The notes beneath the pieces were generated by a model. That model had not been told where the DNA came from. It was given only the letters and a program-made list of their open reading frames with translations, and searched no databases. Shown piece after piece: positions 1-11,050 of a DNA stretch of 64,000 nucleotides. How positions within the stretch are numbered: the stretch's first letter is position 1; every line of letters starts with the position of its first letter. Source of the DNA: Pomphorhynchus laevis (lineage: Eukaryota; Acanthocephala; Palaeacanthocephala; Echinorhynchida; Pomphorhynchidae); the NCBI GenBank assembly GCA_012934845.2, contig WNNJ02000588.1, positions 62,001 to 126,000 on the forward strand, given 5' to 3'. The position numbers and the translations under genes are program-made.

Positions 1-332
1 AATACTGGAGCACCAGATATAGGTTCCAGCTGAGTAGGGATAAGGCAAGCATTTCTCGCCTTAGCCCTTCTCAGTATTCCTTCTGGAAGATATTCAAAAA
101 GGAGAAGTTTGTTTGTTGGAAGGATAGAGCATTAGGCTGGATTGGTTGAATAGGCCTTGATAAAGTTTTTGAGGAGTCACTTTCCCTACACAATTATTGG
201 GGCCACCTTATCATCCCAACTAATCCCGCCTTGGCGTGACTTCAGGAGTAGGGATTTGTCTGTTACAGATATCCTTAACTCCCGGGCACCTCCAAAACCC
301 ATGCTCCACTCTCCACTCGTGTTTGTCAGCTT

Positions 333-554
333 TTGACCGACAGTCAGAGGAAAGAGGTCACCATAACAATGCTAGTAGCCTCCCCGTCCGACATTGCTGG
401 AATAAACATCAGCCGTCGTGTTTTTATACCAAAAAAGAAGTCGATTTCATGTCCCAAAGATCTGCGACCCATTTCAATTCAAAATTCCCTCATCTCCATT
501 TACGAAAAAGCGCTTGCGCGTAAAATCCGCGATCATCTAAGTAGGCAAAATTAA
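333..554 (+). pseudogene. LINE-A reverse transcriptase, N-terminal fragment
   Basis: Open frame of 73 codons carrying the first RT block. It contains FIPKKKSISCPKDLRPISI followed by EKALARKIRDHLSRQN, the region just upstream of RT motif A in non-LTR elements. It stops before the matching frame resumes at 615, so the RT is broken between the two pieces. The frame in 236-523 overlapping it is a shadow. Confidence 0.7.
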
Positions 555-614
555 ATCCCACGAGGTTTTCATGGGTACGTAAAAGATCGCTCGGTACATT
601 CAGCAATAGGCGAA

Positions 615-1235
615 ATGGAAAAGTTTTGTCATGATAACAGTCATCAGCTTGCGTTGACTATTTTTCTTGACTTCTCTGCTGCATTTGACCGCATTTATAT
701 CCCTTTTGTTATCACTTCTCTCAGGTCCCTCGGGTTGCCTGCGAGAATTGTTAACAGGGTGGAAATATTGCTGTACACCAAACAATTCTTCTATAAAGAC
801 GACCCAGATGCACGTCAGTTCTACCCTATTACAGTTGTGCCTCAAGGCTCCCCACTTTCTCCAATCTTGTATCTTGCTGCCTCCATTGAACTCTACAAAA
901 AATTCAAAAGCGATCAACATCTTGTGGTATACACTGATGATACCACATCCCTGTTCTCTGGACGCAGGTGCAAAGATGGAGTCTCTGACATCAGCTGTTT
1001 CTTTACTAGATTAAATGATCAGCTGCCCTCGCCCAACCTTGTTTTAAACTCCTCTAAATCGCAGGTGGTTGTCTTTTATGGCTCCCCTGCGACAAGGAAA
1101 AAGCTAAAGAGATTAGCACTCTCAGCTCTAACTTCTATCCTGACTAATCAACCACCCCCTACCATCACAAGTCGAGTAAAATACCTGGGGTTCACCATTA
1201 CGGTGAACTGGTCAGTGAAAGCTGACCCGGATTGA
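615..1235 (+). pseudogene. LINE-A reverse transcriptase core
   Basis: A 206-codon frame with RT palm motifs in order: FLDFSAAFD (motif A), VVPQGSPLSPILYLAAS (motif B), VVYTDDTTSLFSG (motif C, catalytic DD kept, Tyr-Thr in place of the usual Tyr-Ala) and VLNSSKSQVVVF (motif D). It would copy element RNA into DNA at the nick. It is only part of an ORF2: the endonuclease is missing to the left and the C-terminal part is out of frame. The related minus copy near 5.0 kb reads YANDT at the same site. Confidence 0.8.
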
Positions 1236-3004
1236 CTAAAACGTATCCTGAAGAAAGCTAGATAGGCCCTGAAACGGGCTCAACATCTGTAATTGAAAGA
1301 GAAAACCCAAGTGCGCCTATGGGGTACTTGGGCTATCTCGGGATTGGTCTTTTTTCAAGAGGACGTCCCCCAGAACAAAGACTAAGATTTCTTAAGCTCC
1401 TCACCTTGCGATTACCGAGCATCGTCCCCCTTGATTGGATTATTTGGGGGGGGGTGAAATACCCTGGATGGTTCAGTCGAAGAGCGGCGTGTTGGATTGG
1501 CTGATGGCTCAGATCCCGCTGAACCTGAGACCTTAAAAATTAATGAAGACTTTATTTGAGAATGATTAACTAACTCTTTCTTTCTGCAGTGTACATTCGG
1601 AACCACTTTTTGATTTCTGATATCTCTCAAGTTTGTGATCTACGTAGTTCCTTTGAGAGCATTTCCTTTCATATTGAGTATACTTGTGCTGGTATTAGTT
1701 TTTACGTTGTATATCGTTCTCCTTCTATGCTCACGGACTGCGGTCTGCTGAAGCTAATATTGCAATCGATAAGTCTCAGCCCTTACTTCGTTCTCCTAGG
1801 AGACTTCAACCTTCCCCGATCAAATTGGCAGCAATCAATATTTGATGACGGTAGCGCAATAGAATGGGAAATCTAATTTCTTCCTGATGAGTTCTTGCTA
1901 GTACAGCATTGCAGGAGCCTGCATGTTTATATTCTACCGCTGATACTGCACTTGACTTGGTTTTCCAAGCGTCTTGAAGGTATTGCTCAAGTTGATTACT
2001 CCCTCTGATATGTAGTTCTGGCCAATGTGTGCTATCCTTGCAGGTCGGACCAAGTTTTAAATTTCGCCCTTCCGAGACACTAATTGTAAAGCGGGTTTGG
2101 TCAAAAGTACGATGTGAGCGAATTTTATCTTTTTGCCAACGTCATCTACTTCAATTAACAAATTCTAAGGGAGTTTCATTAGAAGTGATTATGGATTACC
2201 TTCTAGCAGTATCCGATGTATTTGCCCCTAGGCGTGTCATCTCACCAAATACTAAACATCTTGTATGGTTTGATTTGAACCTGAAACTGATGTTGAGTGT
2301 ATGAAATCGTCTGTGGAAGTTATCTCGCTCGCTCCGGCACATCGCCAACATTTATAGACATTTTAGAAACGTTTATTCTCAGATGAAGATATTAAAGCGC
2401 GAGATATTCGAATCAGCAATCATCGAAAAAGTAAATTGCAGCCCCAAGCTATTTTGATCCTATGCTCGGCGAAACAGAACCCTTAATACTTCAACCAAAC
2501 ATGTGCACTCAGAGAACGGCCTGGTTAAAGGTTAAAGCTGAACCTGATATATCTGAGACTCTCGCATCATCTTTCTCAATTACATTATTACATCTTACTT
2601 CTCACATGAAATGGTACGACCGCCCTATTCCTGAGCAAACTGAATTCCGGCCAATATGCACTTCTGAAATTCAAGAGTATCTTACCAATGCTCGTCCCTT
2701 TAGTGCCTCTAGCCCCGTCGACATTTCGGCATTGATGTTCAAAGTATTGTCGAGTTACTCGACCCCTCTTCTCGTGGAGATTTTTCTAAGAGTTTAGCCA
2801 CTGGAAGTGTACCAGAAGGATGAAAAACTGCAATTGTTGTTCCTATTCCCAAAAAATTCATTGCATCATCATGTAGTGATTACACGCCAATAGCTTGACC
2901 TCTTCGATATGTAAAGTCCTTGAACGTGTGATCTACAGTAGAATCTCGGACCATTTCGTCTCCCTTGGTATACTATCGTTCACCCAGCACAGTTTTCGTC
3001 ACGG

Positions 3005-3631
3005 TTGTTCGTGTTTGACGAACTTACTGCGCGCGAAATGTGGACCCAATCGTTGAGTGTTGGCAGCTCGGTCGATATAATCTTTTTTGATTTCTCGAAA
3101 GTTTTCGACCAGCTCCCACATGAGAGCCTGATCAGCTTGCTAGCTTACTACGGTGTTTCTACAACATTGCGCAATTGGATTCGTGATTTCATTTGCAACA
3201 GATCATTTCGAGTGAAGGTTGGCGGTAGCCTGTCTTCTGCTAGGCCTGTTAATTTTTGCGTTCCCCAAGGTGCAGTCCTTGGTCCCTTGCTTTTCATTAT
3301 ATTTCTAAATGATCTGCTCTTACGCATAAATAGCCCCTGCTTAGCATTTGCTTACGATGTGAAATTCAAGTGCGATAGAATTTCGGACCCACAGGGCCAG
3401 CGCCTACAGCACGATCTTCACACAATATATAACTGTAGTAGTGCTACCGGTATGACCATGAATGCAGACAAATGTGTCCATATGAAGCTTGGCAACGTTA
3501 CACCTGATCGTGACTTTTATTTAGGATGTCAGAAGCTTCACATTAGATCTGAGCACAGAGACCTTGGAATCATTTTAAATAACGATCTCAAGACTCGACC
3601 GAATACCGACTATATCTATGGTAAACCATGA
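3005..3631 (+). pseudogene. LINE-B reverse transcriptase
   Basis: A 208-codon frame spanning RT motifs A to E: DFSKVFDQLPHESLISLL (A), CVPQGAVLGPLLFIIFLNDL (B), FAYD at the catalytic site where FADD is usual, MTMNADKCVHMKLG (D) and HRDLGIILNNDL (E). The change at the second catalytic Asp and the frame break after 3631 argue against activity. The following frame (3628-4023, then 3843-4151) supplies the thumb and C-terminal region ending in NIWNLLPEG, a C-terminal signature common in CR1/Jockey-group elements. Confidence 0.75.
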
Positions 3632-4297
3632 AGTATCTGTATTGTATAAAGAATGTATTTGCTAAGCTTAAGCCAAAACTAATCAAGCATCTATATTACG
3701 ACTTGGTCGGCCCGCACGTGGAATACAGCATCACAAAAACTTTCCTATCCACCAAAGCTGAAATGACGAAAATTGAGTCTATCTTGCGCAGAGGAAACAA
3801 ACTTTGTAATGGCTCACATTATTCTTACGCTGAGCGTCTAGCTTGTTTGAAACTGCCTTCAACGGCTCAAAGTCTACTATATTTAGACCTCGCAGCGATG
3901 TGGCTCTTGTTTCATGGAACAGAAGGTTTCCCATCATCTTGTATACAATTACGCAATTGGAGTTGCAGTGGTCACACTCTCTCTCGCTGTTTAAATTCGC
4001 CCACGGTAAAGTCAGGAGTGTGAATAAGCTTTCCCACCGCTCATTGAATATTTGGAATTTGTTACCTGAGGGCCTTGCCAGTGCTGCTAGCTATAGCCAG
4101 TTCAAGAAGCTGTTGTTGAAGTGGATTGTCAATTCCGGCTTGGATGCGTGAATCTATTTTAATATTAAATGTTTTGAAAACACAATTTGTGAACAGTTGA
4201 ATTAGTCATTTGCGGCTAGTAATTTGTAACCTATAATAATATTAATTTATTACTGCATAGAGAACTAAGACAGTTATGTAGCGATATTATGACAATA

Positions 4298-4391
4298 TGT
4301 AATGCGGAAAGGCGCAAATATAACAAATGTGAATGGCATTTATGTAATGTCATTCATATATGTAATGCAGAAAGGCACAAATATAACAAAT
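4298..4391 (+). repeat. 3' tail repeat of LINE-B
   Basis: Two near-identical units of about 33 bp (TGTAATGCGGAAAGGCGC and TGTAATGCAGAAAGGCAC starts at 4298 and 4361), each ending in CAAATATAACAAATG, separated by AT-rich sequence. Simple tandem 3' tails are common at the ends of CR1/Jockey-group LINEs. The second unit ends where inverted LINE-A sequence begins. Confidence 0.6.
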
Positions 4392-4394
4392 GCT

Positions 4395-5400
4395 TCACTG
4401 GCTGCAAGGTAATCGCGAAACGAAGAACTTAAGAAACCATATTCTTTGCTCTGGTGGACGTCCTCTAAAATAGAAGATGAATCCCGAGATTTTCCAGGTA
4501 CCCTAGATGCGTACCTAGGCTTTTTCACTTAATGACAAATGCTGGGCCATTTCAGTGTCCATCTAGCTCTCTTCAGTACACTTTTAAATTTAATCAAAAT
4601 TAACGTGGCAAATGCGTGCCAGCGCATTTGCCAAACTTAATTTTTTGATCAAATTTGGACCAAACTTGATTTTTTAATCAAGTTTGGTCCGATCGACCAT
4701 TTAACCCTGATGGTACACCCCAGGTATTTTATTCGATGTGTAAAGTAGGGTAGTGGTTGATTGTTTAATATGAAGAGAGACCCAAGATTGCTAGTCTCTT
4801 TATTTTTATTTTTTTACTGGGGCACCATTAAACACAACCACGTGCGTTTTAGTTGAGTTGAGAATAAGATTGGACATGGATAACTGGTCTTTTAATCTTA
4901 AAAAGAAACGGGTGATGTCTGAGACTACGTCTTTGCACATGCGTCCAGAGAACAGGGTTATGGTATCATTAGCGTATACTACTAGATGTTGATCGCGTTT
5001 AAATGTCTTAAAGAGTACAATGGAAGCAGTAAGATATAAGATGGGATAAAGTTGAAAGCCTTGAGGCACACCTATAACAAGGTATAACTGACGAGCATCA
5101 GGGTCGTCTTAACAAAGTAACGCTTGTTATACAGCAATATCTCATTCTGTTAACAATAATCGCAGTCAACCCGATGGACATAAGATAAGAGATAAAAAGA
5201 ATGGACATATGGTCAAGTACAGCGGAAAAATCATTGAAAATAGCCAAAACGAGCTGATAACTGTTGTCTTGACAAAACCTGTGCAATCCACCAACTGTCG
5301 AATGGACTTAGCGACCTTTGACAAATCCATAAAAACTTGATTGGATTAAATTACACCTACTTAGATGGTCGCGGATTCTTATAATTTCTGTAAACCCTGT
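4395..5400 (-). mobile_element. LINE-A copy 2, inverted, with a small insertion
   Basis: Minus-strand copy of LINE-A. 5286-5098 and 5069-4806 translate to RT pieces matching copy 1 (CQDNSYQLVLAI, PILYLTASIVLFKTFKRDQH, VVYANDTITLFSGR). The RT tail continues to about 4708. Sequence matching the 3' part of copy 1 (a RGTWAIS-like region) resumes below 4579. The break is filled by a roughly 128 bp insertion (4580-4707) described separately. The RT catalytic box reads YAND rather than YADD, and frames are broken. Confidence 0.75.
4580..4707 (-). repeat. Tail-only L2-like insertion with flanking inverted repeat
   Basis: This short segment interrupts LINE-A copy 2. Its lower half, read on the minus strand, is the L2-like 3' tail (GGCACGCATTTGCCACGTTA). 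Its upper half (4650-4707) is a near-perfect inverted repeat of about 20 bp built on ACCAAACTTGATT. It looks like an extremely 5'-truncated L2-type insertion. No coding sequence. Confidence 0.55.
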
Positions 5401-6021
5401 TAATTATAACACCAATATACACGGCGCACTTGAAGTCAATACAAATGACAATAATTGTCCTTTTATTAAAGTCAATAAAAGGACAATTATTTCTTCAAAC
5501 AAATTTGTATACGTTTTTCAAATTAAGTGTGATTTTTTTGTGCACACTCATTTAACTAGAGAAAAATAAATATTATGACTTTGATCTGGTGAACGGAAAT
5601 ACCATCACAATTTCACTGTCTTCCAATTTTATGTAGGTTCTCATTCAAACAATCTCTCGTATTTTCCTAAAATCGGCGGGAGCGTAATCCTGTTGGAACT
5701 ATTCAACATGTCTTTTACCAAAACATTTGATCTGTGGCATTAATAATTCTTAAAAATAACAAAATAAATACCATATGTTACATGATCATTAAAAGATAAT
5801 GGACCAAGCATATTATATTTCCATCAAGCATCCAAACCACAACTTTTTGAACTCTGCTGTTTGAAATAATTAACAGGATGCGCATTTTGTTGAGCCAATA
5901 TCGAAATTTTTTCTATTAACCTCCACATTTACCTTATCATTTAGTGATGAATCTAAATAAAGTCTTACGTCAAACGTGTATTTTCAACTTTTGCAAAATC
6001 ATTTATTCGACTTAAAAGAGG
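5401..6021. other. AT-rich spacer with one hairpin
   Basis: No gene seen. It holds an imperfect hairpin at 5451-5495 (arms AATAATTGTC(C)TTTTATT and its complement around a 6 bp loop). The rest is AT-rich sequence with no motif I recognise. Confidence 0.6.
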
Positions 6022-6078
6022 ATTTATTTTACGTGGCAGATGTTTGCCGGCGCACGCTTACATGACCACGGAAAAAAT

Positions 6079-6558
6079 CTAAATCATGGGTTGAGAACGA
6101 TGGGTACGGATGCGGTATTTAAATAAAATAAAGGAGGGAACGCGGCGGACGTCGAGAAGGAGCTTATTCCAGGCGAGTGAGGCGGCGACGATGAAAGATC
6201 GGATACCGTAGTTGTTAGAGTAATTGGGAATGTGGAGTAAGAGGGAATTATGGAAACGCAGTGATAGAGAGGTGGGGCGAGTATCAACTAAGAAAGGTAG
6301 GTTGATGAATGATGGAGAGCCGACAGTGATGATACGAAAAGTTACGAAAAGGCGGAGTTGTATGCGGATGTGGATGGTGGGCCAGAAGAGTTGGGCAAGA
6401 TATGTGGATGTGTAGTCAAAGCGACGGAGATAAAGGAGCACTCGAACGGCGGAGTTGATTATTCGTTGTAGGGGTAGTATGATGGATTTTGGAGAATTGG
6501 CGTAAAGGCTGAGGCAGTAATCGATTTTAGGGAAGATAAGCGGTGAAAGAATATACAA
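6079..6558 (-). pseudogene. E1 ORF2 C-terminal region
   Basis: A 159-codon frame matching the region downstream of the RT in the other L2-like copies: FPKIDYCLSLYANSPKSII, then LPLQRIINSAVRVLL, LAQLFWPTIHIRIQLRL and LLLHIPNYSNNYGIRSF. The same order is seen at 10097-10711 (E2) and 35526-36032 (E4). No independent function is known; it is part of the ORF2 protein. Confidence 0.75.
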
Positions 6559-6923
6559 AGGACGGAAGACGATAAGGGGCCGGATGCGGCGGATGTCACG
6601 GAGAATTAAGTTAGACGAGCGGACCTTGTCACTGACGAAGGGTTTAAGGAAAAGGTGACCATCGAAATGAAAGCCTAAGAAAGTGAGTTTGTGGACGATG
6701 GGGATGAGTGATGAGACAAAAGTTACAGGGGGAGGAGATATGTTAGGTTGACGGGGGATGATTCACATTATTTTGGACTCGTCTAGTTTTAGAACGTGAC
6801 GAAGATGGGAGATACGTTTGTAGATAGAAGAAAGACAGTTGGATGCAGAAATTGCGATATCGTGTATGCGATGGGCGGGTGCATGATCATATATGAGTAT
6901 GTCATCGACACATAGCATGACGC

Positions 6924-7241
6924 TTAAGAAGAAGGTTTGATAAACGGAGAAATATCGACAAATAGAAGAGAGAAAAGCAGGGGACATATTACTGAACCTT
7001 GTGGGACCCCGCAAAAAATAGGGATGGGAGGGGAGGATGATGAATTAGAACAGACGCTAAAGGAACGGTCGGATAGATATGAGGCGAACCATGCTACGGA
7101 GGAGGAAGAAAATCCGTAATCATAACGAAGGCGAGAAAGGAGGACGGAGTGATCGACCATGTCGAATGCGGAGGAGAGGTCGAGGGAGATAAGAACACTA
7201 TATAGAGCCTTGTCTCGAGAAATGAGTAAGTCGTTGTACAC
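6924..7241 (-). pseudogene. E1 reverse transcriptase core fragment
   Basis: A 105-codon frame containing RT motif A (LDLSSAFDMVDHSVLLSRL) and motif B (GVPQGSVICPLLFSLL). Motif C lies in the next frame down (6763-7014) as CVDDILIYDHAPAHRIHD. The split across frames and the altered YADD box mark it as dead. Confidence 0.75.
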
Positions 7242-7645
7242 TTTTATGCATGCGATTTCTGTGGAGTGATTAGAACGGAATGCGGATTGTAAAGGAAGAT
7301 ACAGATTTGATGAAGAGAGATTAACGTTGATCTGTATTAAGATGATGCGCTCTAAGAGCTTGAAAAGAGTAGGGAGGAGTGAAATGCGGCGATAGCTTGA
7401 AGGAGGTGAGGGGTCGTGCTATTGTTTTTTAAGGAGGGGACGAATGATAACGGATTTTTAGTTGAAGGAAAGATACGACTGCGGATGGACGAGTTTAACA
7501 AGATGATGAGGAAGAGGGATATCGATAAACATATGGATTTAAGTATGGAGGTATGCAGGGTATCGGCAGGTGAGGTTTTGTTGAGCAAGGACATAAGGAC
7601 AGATGATACTTCGGCGGATGATACATGGATAAGATGAAAGAGTTC

Positions 7646-7860
7646 CGGGGGGATTAGACGATAAACATTTATATCTCCTATCCGAACACGAAAGTTTCGC
7701 TTACTGAGAAAATTGCCTATTCAGTCAACAATATAGCTATCAATTTCGCAATTTCGTAATGCTTAAAGAAGAAATACATACTGAACACGTTCGGACGACC
7801 GACTAAAGTGAAAAAACGTCGACCGTAGCTATTTGAGATACTAACTCTACCCACGATTCC
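7646..7860. other. Spacer, no feature recognised
   Basis: About 215 bp between E1 and the next LINE scrap. I see no gene or repeat that I can name. Confidence 0.5.
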
Positions 7861-8345
7861 CCAGCACAACGAATTCGTCAAACACGATATTCCTTAACAG
7901 ACGTCGTGTCTGGCCGAAGATAACTGATTGGGACTATGTAAATAAGATGTAACGTGTTTGCTAATAATACGCTCCATGATTTTCTAACATGAATAGTTAA
8001 AATAACAGGCTTATAGTTTACAGTATTCGAACGGTTGTATTTCTTATAAAATTGTACTACAGTCGCTTCCTCCCAATCCATCGGTATTTCTTGTCTATCT
8101 AAAGACTGCTAGAATATAACTGCGAGAAAGTAACTGAATTGATAATATAAAAGTCGTAAGACATATAAACTAATGACATCGCAACATAAATCAGAAAACG
8201 TATAAAGACTACTTAATGTAAAACCCACCTTTATTGGAGTCACGATCAGAGTGGATGGAGTTAAATCTTTAAAAAGAGCTTTGTCTATTAAGGATAATGA
8301 TGTTTTACATGATTGAAATACATCCGCACAGCTCTCAGTCATTTA
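7860..8345 (-). mobile_element. CR1/Jockey-group LINE scrap
   Basis: Minus-strand remnant. 8342-8109 looks like the endonuclease-RT linker. 8081-7878 gives the RT entry block (MDWEEATVVQFYKKYNRSNT, then VNYKPVILT), equivalent to the W..A.V.PI.KKGDR...NYRPISLT region of CR1/Jockey-group RTs. Palm motifs are absent, so it is truncated. It is more like LINE-B than the L2-like copies on either side. Confidence 0.55.
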
Positions 8346-8395
8346 TTTTTGAGAGACCTACTCCCTTGATATCCTGAACTCCCAGCTCTCATATC

Positions 8396-8924
8396 GTGAT
8401 CTCACCAACTCACGTTACTCGTCCTCCTTTACGGAAACGCTTTCCTTCTCGCGATCGTTGCGTAATCGTCACTAATATCACTCCTTCCACCTCTTTATCT
8501 CCACAAGCACGCCTCGACCACGATGTTTCCGCATTCAGATCCATCCTTTATCTTTTGTTCCTGTGGATAAACCATCATTTTTCAACAACATCTCTCCTGT
8601 CGCATTCATCCGCCTAAATAAATCTTCTCAATCTATTCCTTTCCAGCCCCTCTCCTAAAAATTGTTTTCAAGCGTTGCTCTCACGCGTCTTCTGTCCTCT
8701 CCTAACGATTCAAACTCATGTCCTCTTCAAACACTCGCATTTTCCTTGATCGCACCCCCCCCGAAATCGCTCAATTCTCATCTGCCCGAAGCGAAAAACG
8801 CCGTCACGAGAAAAACGGCGACACATCTCTCTCCATCGGAAACATCGACGGAAATTTTCAAGTTGTCCACACCCGCCCAAAAATTCGATGGCGCTTCATC
8901 TCCCCTATGTGTCTTATACACTAG
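8396..8924 (+). pseudogene. E2 ORF1 fragment (RNA-binding protein)
   Basis: Split frames matching the C-terminal half of E3 ORF1: PPLRKRFPSRDRCVIVTNI at 8396-8617, then SSSNTRIFLDRTPPEIAQFS at 8718-8924. The arrangement (a V-V-T-N strand, a VAFIRL-type strand, then R-x-F-x-D-R-xP and a basic helix) resembles the RNA-binding ORF1 domain of LINEs. Broken by frameshifts. Confidence 0.6.
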
Positions 8925-9088
8925 CCCCTATCACCACAACACACGGTTTTTGCCTCGGCCCCCTCAACACTAGATCTATTCTCAATAAATCCGATATCAT
9001 CCTCAACCTATTCAGCAAGCAATCCATCGATATCTTCTGCCTCAACGAATCCTAGCACTCCGATACTGACGACCTCTCCATCCGCCGT

Positions 9089-9535
9089 TTGCTCTCTGCC
9101 GGTTGCTCACTAGTCGAATCCGCTCGCCCCCTCAGCAAATCCCCTTCTAAATTCTCTAATCATGGCGGCATTGTCGCATTCGCCTATCAGCCCGCATCTC
9201 TTCGCAAAATCATTCCCCTTTTAGTCATTGCCCTTTTGAATTGCTCACTTGTCATTCTTCTAGCCCGATCACTCTGGATATCGCCGTTGTATACCGTCCT
9301 GGTTCATCTGCTCCTACCTCCTTATTTTTTTACCGAGCTCGCTGACGTTCTGTACCACTGTTCTTTGTCCTCCATCCCTTCAATCGTTCTTGGCGACTTC
9401 AACATTCGCCTCGACCGTCCCTCTTCCACCGAGTCCATCCAGTTCATCAACATTCTATCCAATTACAATTACAAACTCATCTCCACTTCCCCCACACATA
9501 TCCTTAGCGGGGCACTACATCATAGCTGTCCCTGA
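9089..9535 (+). pseudogene. E2 AP-endonuclease region
   Basis: A 148-codon frame with the middle of the LINE AP-endonuclease: NHGGIVAFAYQPASLRKI and the metal-binding block SIPSIVLGDFNIRLDRPSS. It would nick target DNA to prime reverse transcription. The upstream half (LNTRSILNK, then a TES/NES-W active-site region near 9050) is in another frame. Confidence 0.7.
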
Positions 9536-10016
9536 TCGTTTTCCTGCCTTCACCTCACCTCACATCTCCGATCCTGGTCTATCCGATCACTTTCTCGTCA
9601 CCCTTGATCGCGCTCATAACCACATCCCTCCTCACACACCAACAATACTACGTCGCTCTTTGAGAAATCTTGACCTCTTCCTTCTCCGCTCTGCCTTACT
9701 CAAATCGTCTCTATCCTATCCAACAATAACATATTTCTCTCCTCACGATCTCGCCTTTCTTTTCGACTCTGAAATCACATCCATTCTCGATATTCTCTTG
9801 CCCTTCAAGCCTCACCCACACCGTCGCTTGCACCATGCCCCATGGTTCGACATCCAGTACCTACTCTCAAAGCGTCGACTCTGTCATTCTTTTCGAGTAT
9901 ATCACCGCTCTCTCAGACGTGATTTCCGCTCGATCACTCCGTCTTTCCGTGATACCTATCTTGCTCATCGGCGGTCTCATCTCCACCTACTACGTACCAA
10001 ATGCAACTCCTTTTGA
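9390..10016 (+). pseudogene. E2 endonuclease C-terminus and linker
   Basis: A 208-codon frame overlapping the previous one. Its in-family part starts near 9530 with the conserved endonuclease end (HISDPGLSDHFLVTLDRAH) and the long basic linker (LRRSLRNLDLFLLRSALLKS, then HAPWFDIQYLLSKRRL). The same order is in E3 at 27622-26917. The first 45 or so codons are a shadow of the neighbouring frame. Confidence 0.65.
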
Positions 10017-10096
10017 CAGCATAAAATCATCACTTCATTCAACACTAAGACTCTATGACATACTTTTAACTAAATCCTTGCTCACTCCTCTCCGCC

Positions 10097-10711
10097 GTGC
10101 AACATCAAAGACGAGCGGATCTCGTCTGGGATAAGGTCCGCTCGTCTAACTTAATTCTCTGTGACATCCGCCGAATCCGCTCCCTTATCGACCTCCGTTC
10201 CTGTATGTCTCTTCTTTCATCGCTCCTTTTCCCTGATATCGATTACTGCCTTAGCCTTTTCGCCAATTCTCCAAAATCCATCATCCTACCACTACAACGC
10301 ATAATCAACTCCGCCATTCGAGTGCTCTTTCGTCTCCGTCGCTTCGATCACATATCCACATACCTTGCCCAACTCTCCTGGCCCACCATCCACATCCGCA
10401 TCAAACTCCGCCTTCTTCTCGTAACTTTTCGTCTCATCGCTATCGGCTCCCAATCGTTCATCAACCTTCCTTTCTTAGACGACACTCGCTCCACCTCGAT
10501 ATTGCTGCGTTCCCGTCATACCCTCTTACTCCACGTTCCAAATTACTCTACCAAATATAGTCTCCGAACCTTCCTCGTCGCCGCCTACTCGCCTGGAATC
10601 AACTCCCTCTCGACGTCCGCCGCGCTCCATCCTTCATCACATTCAAACACCTCCTCCGTTCACACTTTATCGACACATGATTTACATTTTTGTTTTGTTG
10701 TGGTCATGTAA
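10097..10711 (+). pseudogene. E2 ORF2 C-terminal region
   Basis: A 204-codon frame directly after the RT deletion. It contains KVRSSNLILCDIRRIRSL, FPDIDYCLSLFANSPKSI, YLAQLSWPTIHIRIKLRLL and LLLHVPNYSTKYSLRTF. It ends just before the 3' tail hairpin. Confidence 0.75.
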
Positions 10712-10745
10712 GCGTGCGCGCATTTGCCACGTTAAATAAATCTTT
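10702..10745 (+). repeat. L2-like 3' tail of E2
   Basis: Conserved tail ATGTAAGCGTGCGCGC followed by ATTTGCCACGTTAAATAAAT. The hairpin is shortened here compared with E3. The same tail is found at 4605, 6033, 20960, 25262 and 36058. Confidence 0.7.
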
Positions 10746-10769
10746 CTTTTTATATAAAGTTAGAATTTA

Positions 10770-10925
10770 AAATAAAAGTCAATTTTTATGAACTGTCTTA
10801 TAAATACCAAACGATGTGTCAGAATAAGGATTAGAGAAATAAACTTCTATATGATCAGGTTTCGGCATCTATTCATCGACTCAACATAGCTGCGGGACCA
10901 GCTACATGCTAATGACGAATGCGAG
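10770..10925 (+). repeat. Interspersed repeat R-A, copy 1 (3' half)
   Basis: Matches the 3' half of the R-A family: AAAATAAAAGTCAATTTTTA, then GATGTGTCAGAATAAGG, ending CAACATAGCTGCGGGACC and TACATGCTAATGACG. No coding potential. Other copies are near 14.9, 55.5 and 56.2-57.4 kb. Confidence 0.6.
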
Positions 10926-11050
10926 AGAGTGTCGAATATGATATGTTACTTTTTATATTGATTTTTGATACAATACATTATTTGGTTTCCTCAAATGGGC
11001 CTATACAAGTAGTAATATTCATGTCTAAAAAATTATAATAATATTGGGCA

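Larger units (their letters stand above)
1..1560 (+). mobile_element. LINE-A copy 1 (I-like non-LTR retrotransposon), cut by left edge
   Basis: Degraded non-LTR retrotransposon. Positions 1-330 match 61234-61570 (LINE-A copy 3) in the same orientation, so this is the same family. From about 333 the translation gives the reverse transcriptase entry block (LRPISIQNSLISIYEKALAR), then DFSAAFD, VVPQGSPLSPILYL and the catalytic YTDD box. The VPQGSPLSP and YxDD spacing resembles the I clade; that clade call is an inference. After the RT the shared 3' part (1240-1510, RLWGTWAISGLVFF-like) is seen again inverted at 4395-4545. Several frame changes make it non-functional. The 3' end is put near 1560, where LINE-B sequence begins. 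Confidence 0.8.
1585..4395 (+). mobile_element. LINE-B copy 1 (CR1/Jockey-group non-LTR retrotransposon)
   Basis: An ORF2-type element. It starts with an AP-endonuclease portion at 1589-1876 (FYVVYRSPS, then VLLGDFNLPRSNW, the conserved GDFN box), a linker, and RT at about 2860-3630. RT marks are FFDFSKVFDQLPHESLI, FCVPQGAVLGPLLFIIF and AFAYD where A/FADD is expected. The C-terminal region follows at 3628-4151. The 3' part has a repeated tail unit (TGTAATGCGGAAAGGCGC at 4298 and a near copy at 4361). Many frame breaks show an old copy. It sits directly after LINE-A copy 1. The clade is inferred from the VPQGAVLGPLLF box. Confidence 0.75.
6022..7645 (-). mobile_element. L2-like LINE copy E1, 5'-truncated
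   Basis: Minus-strand L2/CR1-like element. It ends at about 6022 in the family 3' tail (hairpin GCGTGC, then GCCACGTAAAATAAATC on the minus strand). Translation gives RT from 7594 down: SLLNKTSPAD, LISLDLSSAFDMVDHSVLL, FCGVPQGSVICPLLF and CVDDILIY where YADD is expected. The C-terminal region is 6558-6079, with the family mark LLLHIPNYS and SLAWNKLLLDVR. The 5' end stops near 7645, before the endonuclease, the usual result of incomplete reverse transcription. Frames are broken. Confidence 0.85.
8365..10745 (+). mobile_element. L2-like LINE copy E2, RT core deleted
   Basis: Plus-strand copy closely similar to E3. It begins inside ORF1 (RDRCVIVTNITPS at about 8450) and continues through the AP-endonuclease (SIPSIVLGDFNIRLDRPSS near 9390; SDPGLSDHFLVTLD near 9560-9600). 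At about 10100 it jumps from the endonuclease-RT linker straight to the post-RT region (KVRSSNLILCDIRRIRSLID), so the RT palm has been deleted. It ends with the family 3' tail at 10702-10745. Unlike E3, the GDFN block is present here. Confidence 0.85.

Noticed and set aside
6224-6415. Plus-strand frame inside E1
   Set aside because: It is the antisense shadow of the L2-like ORF2. The minus-strand translation carries the family motifs.
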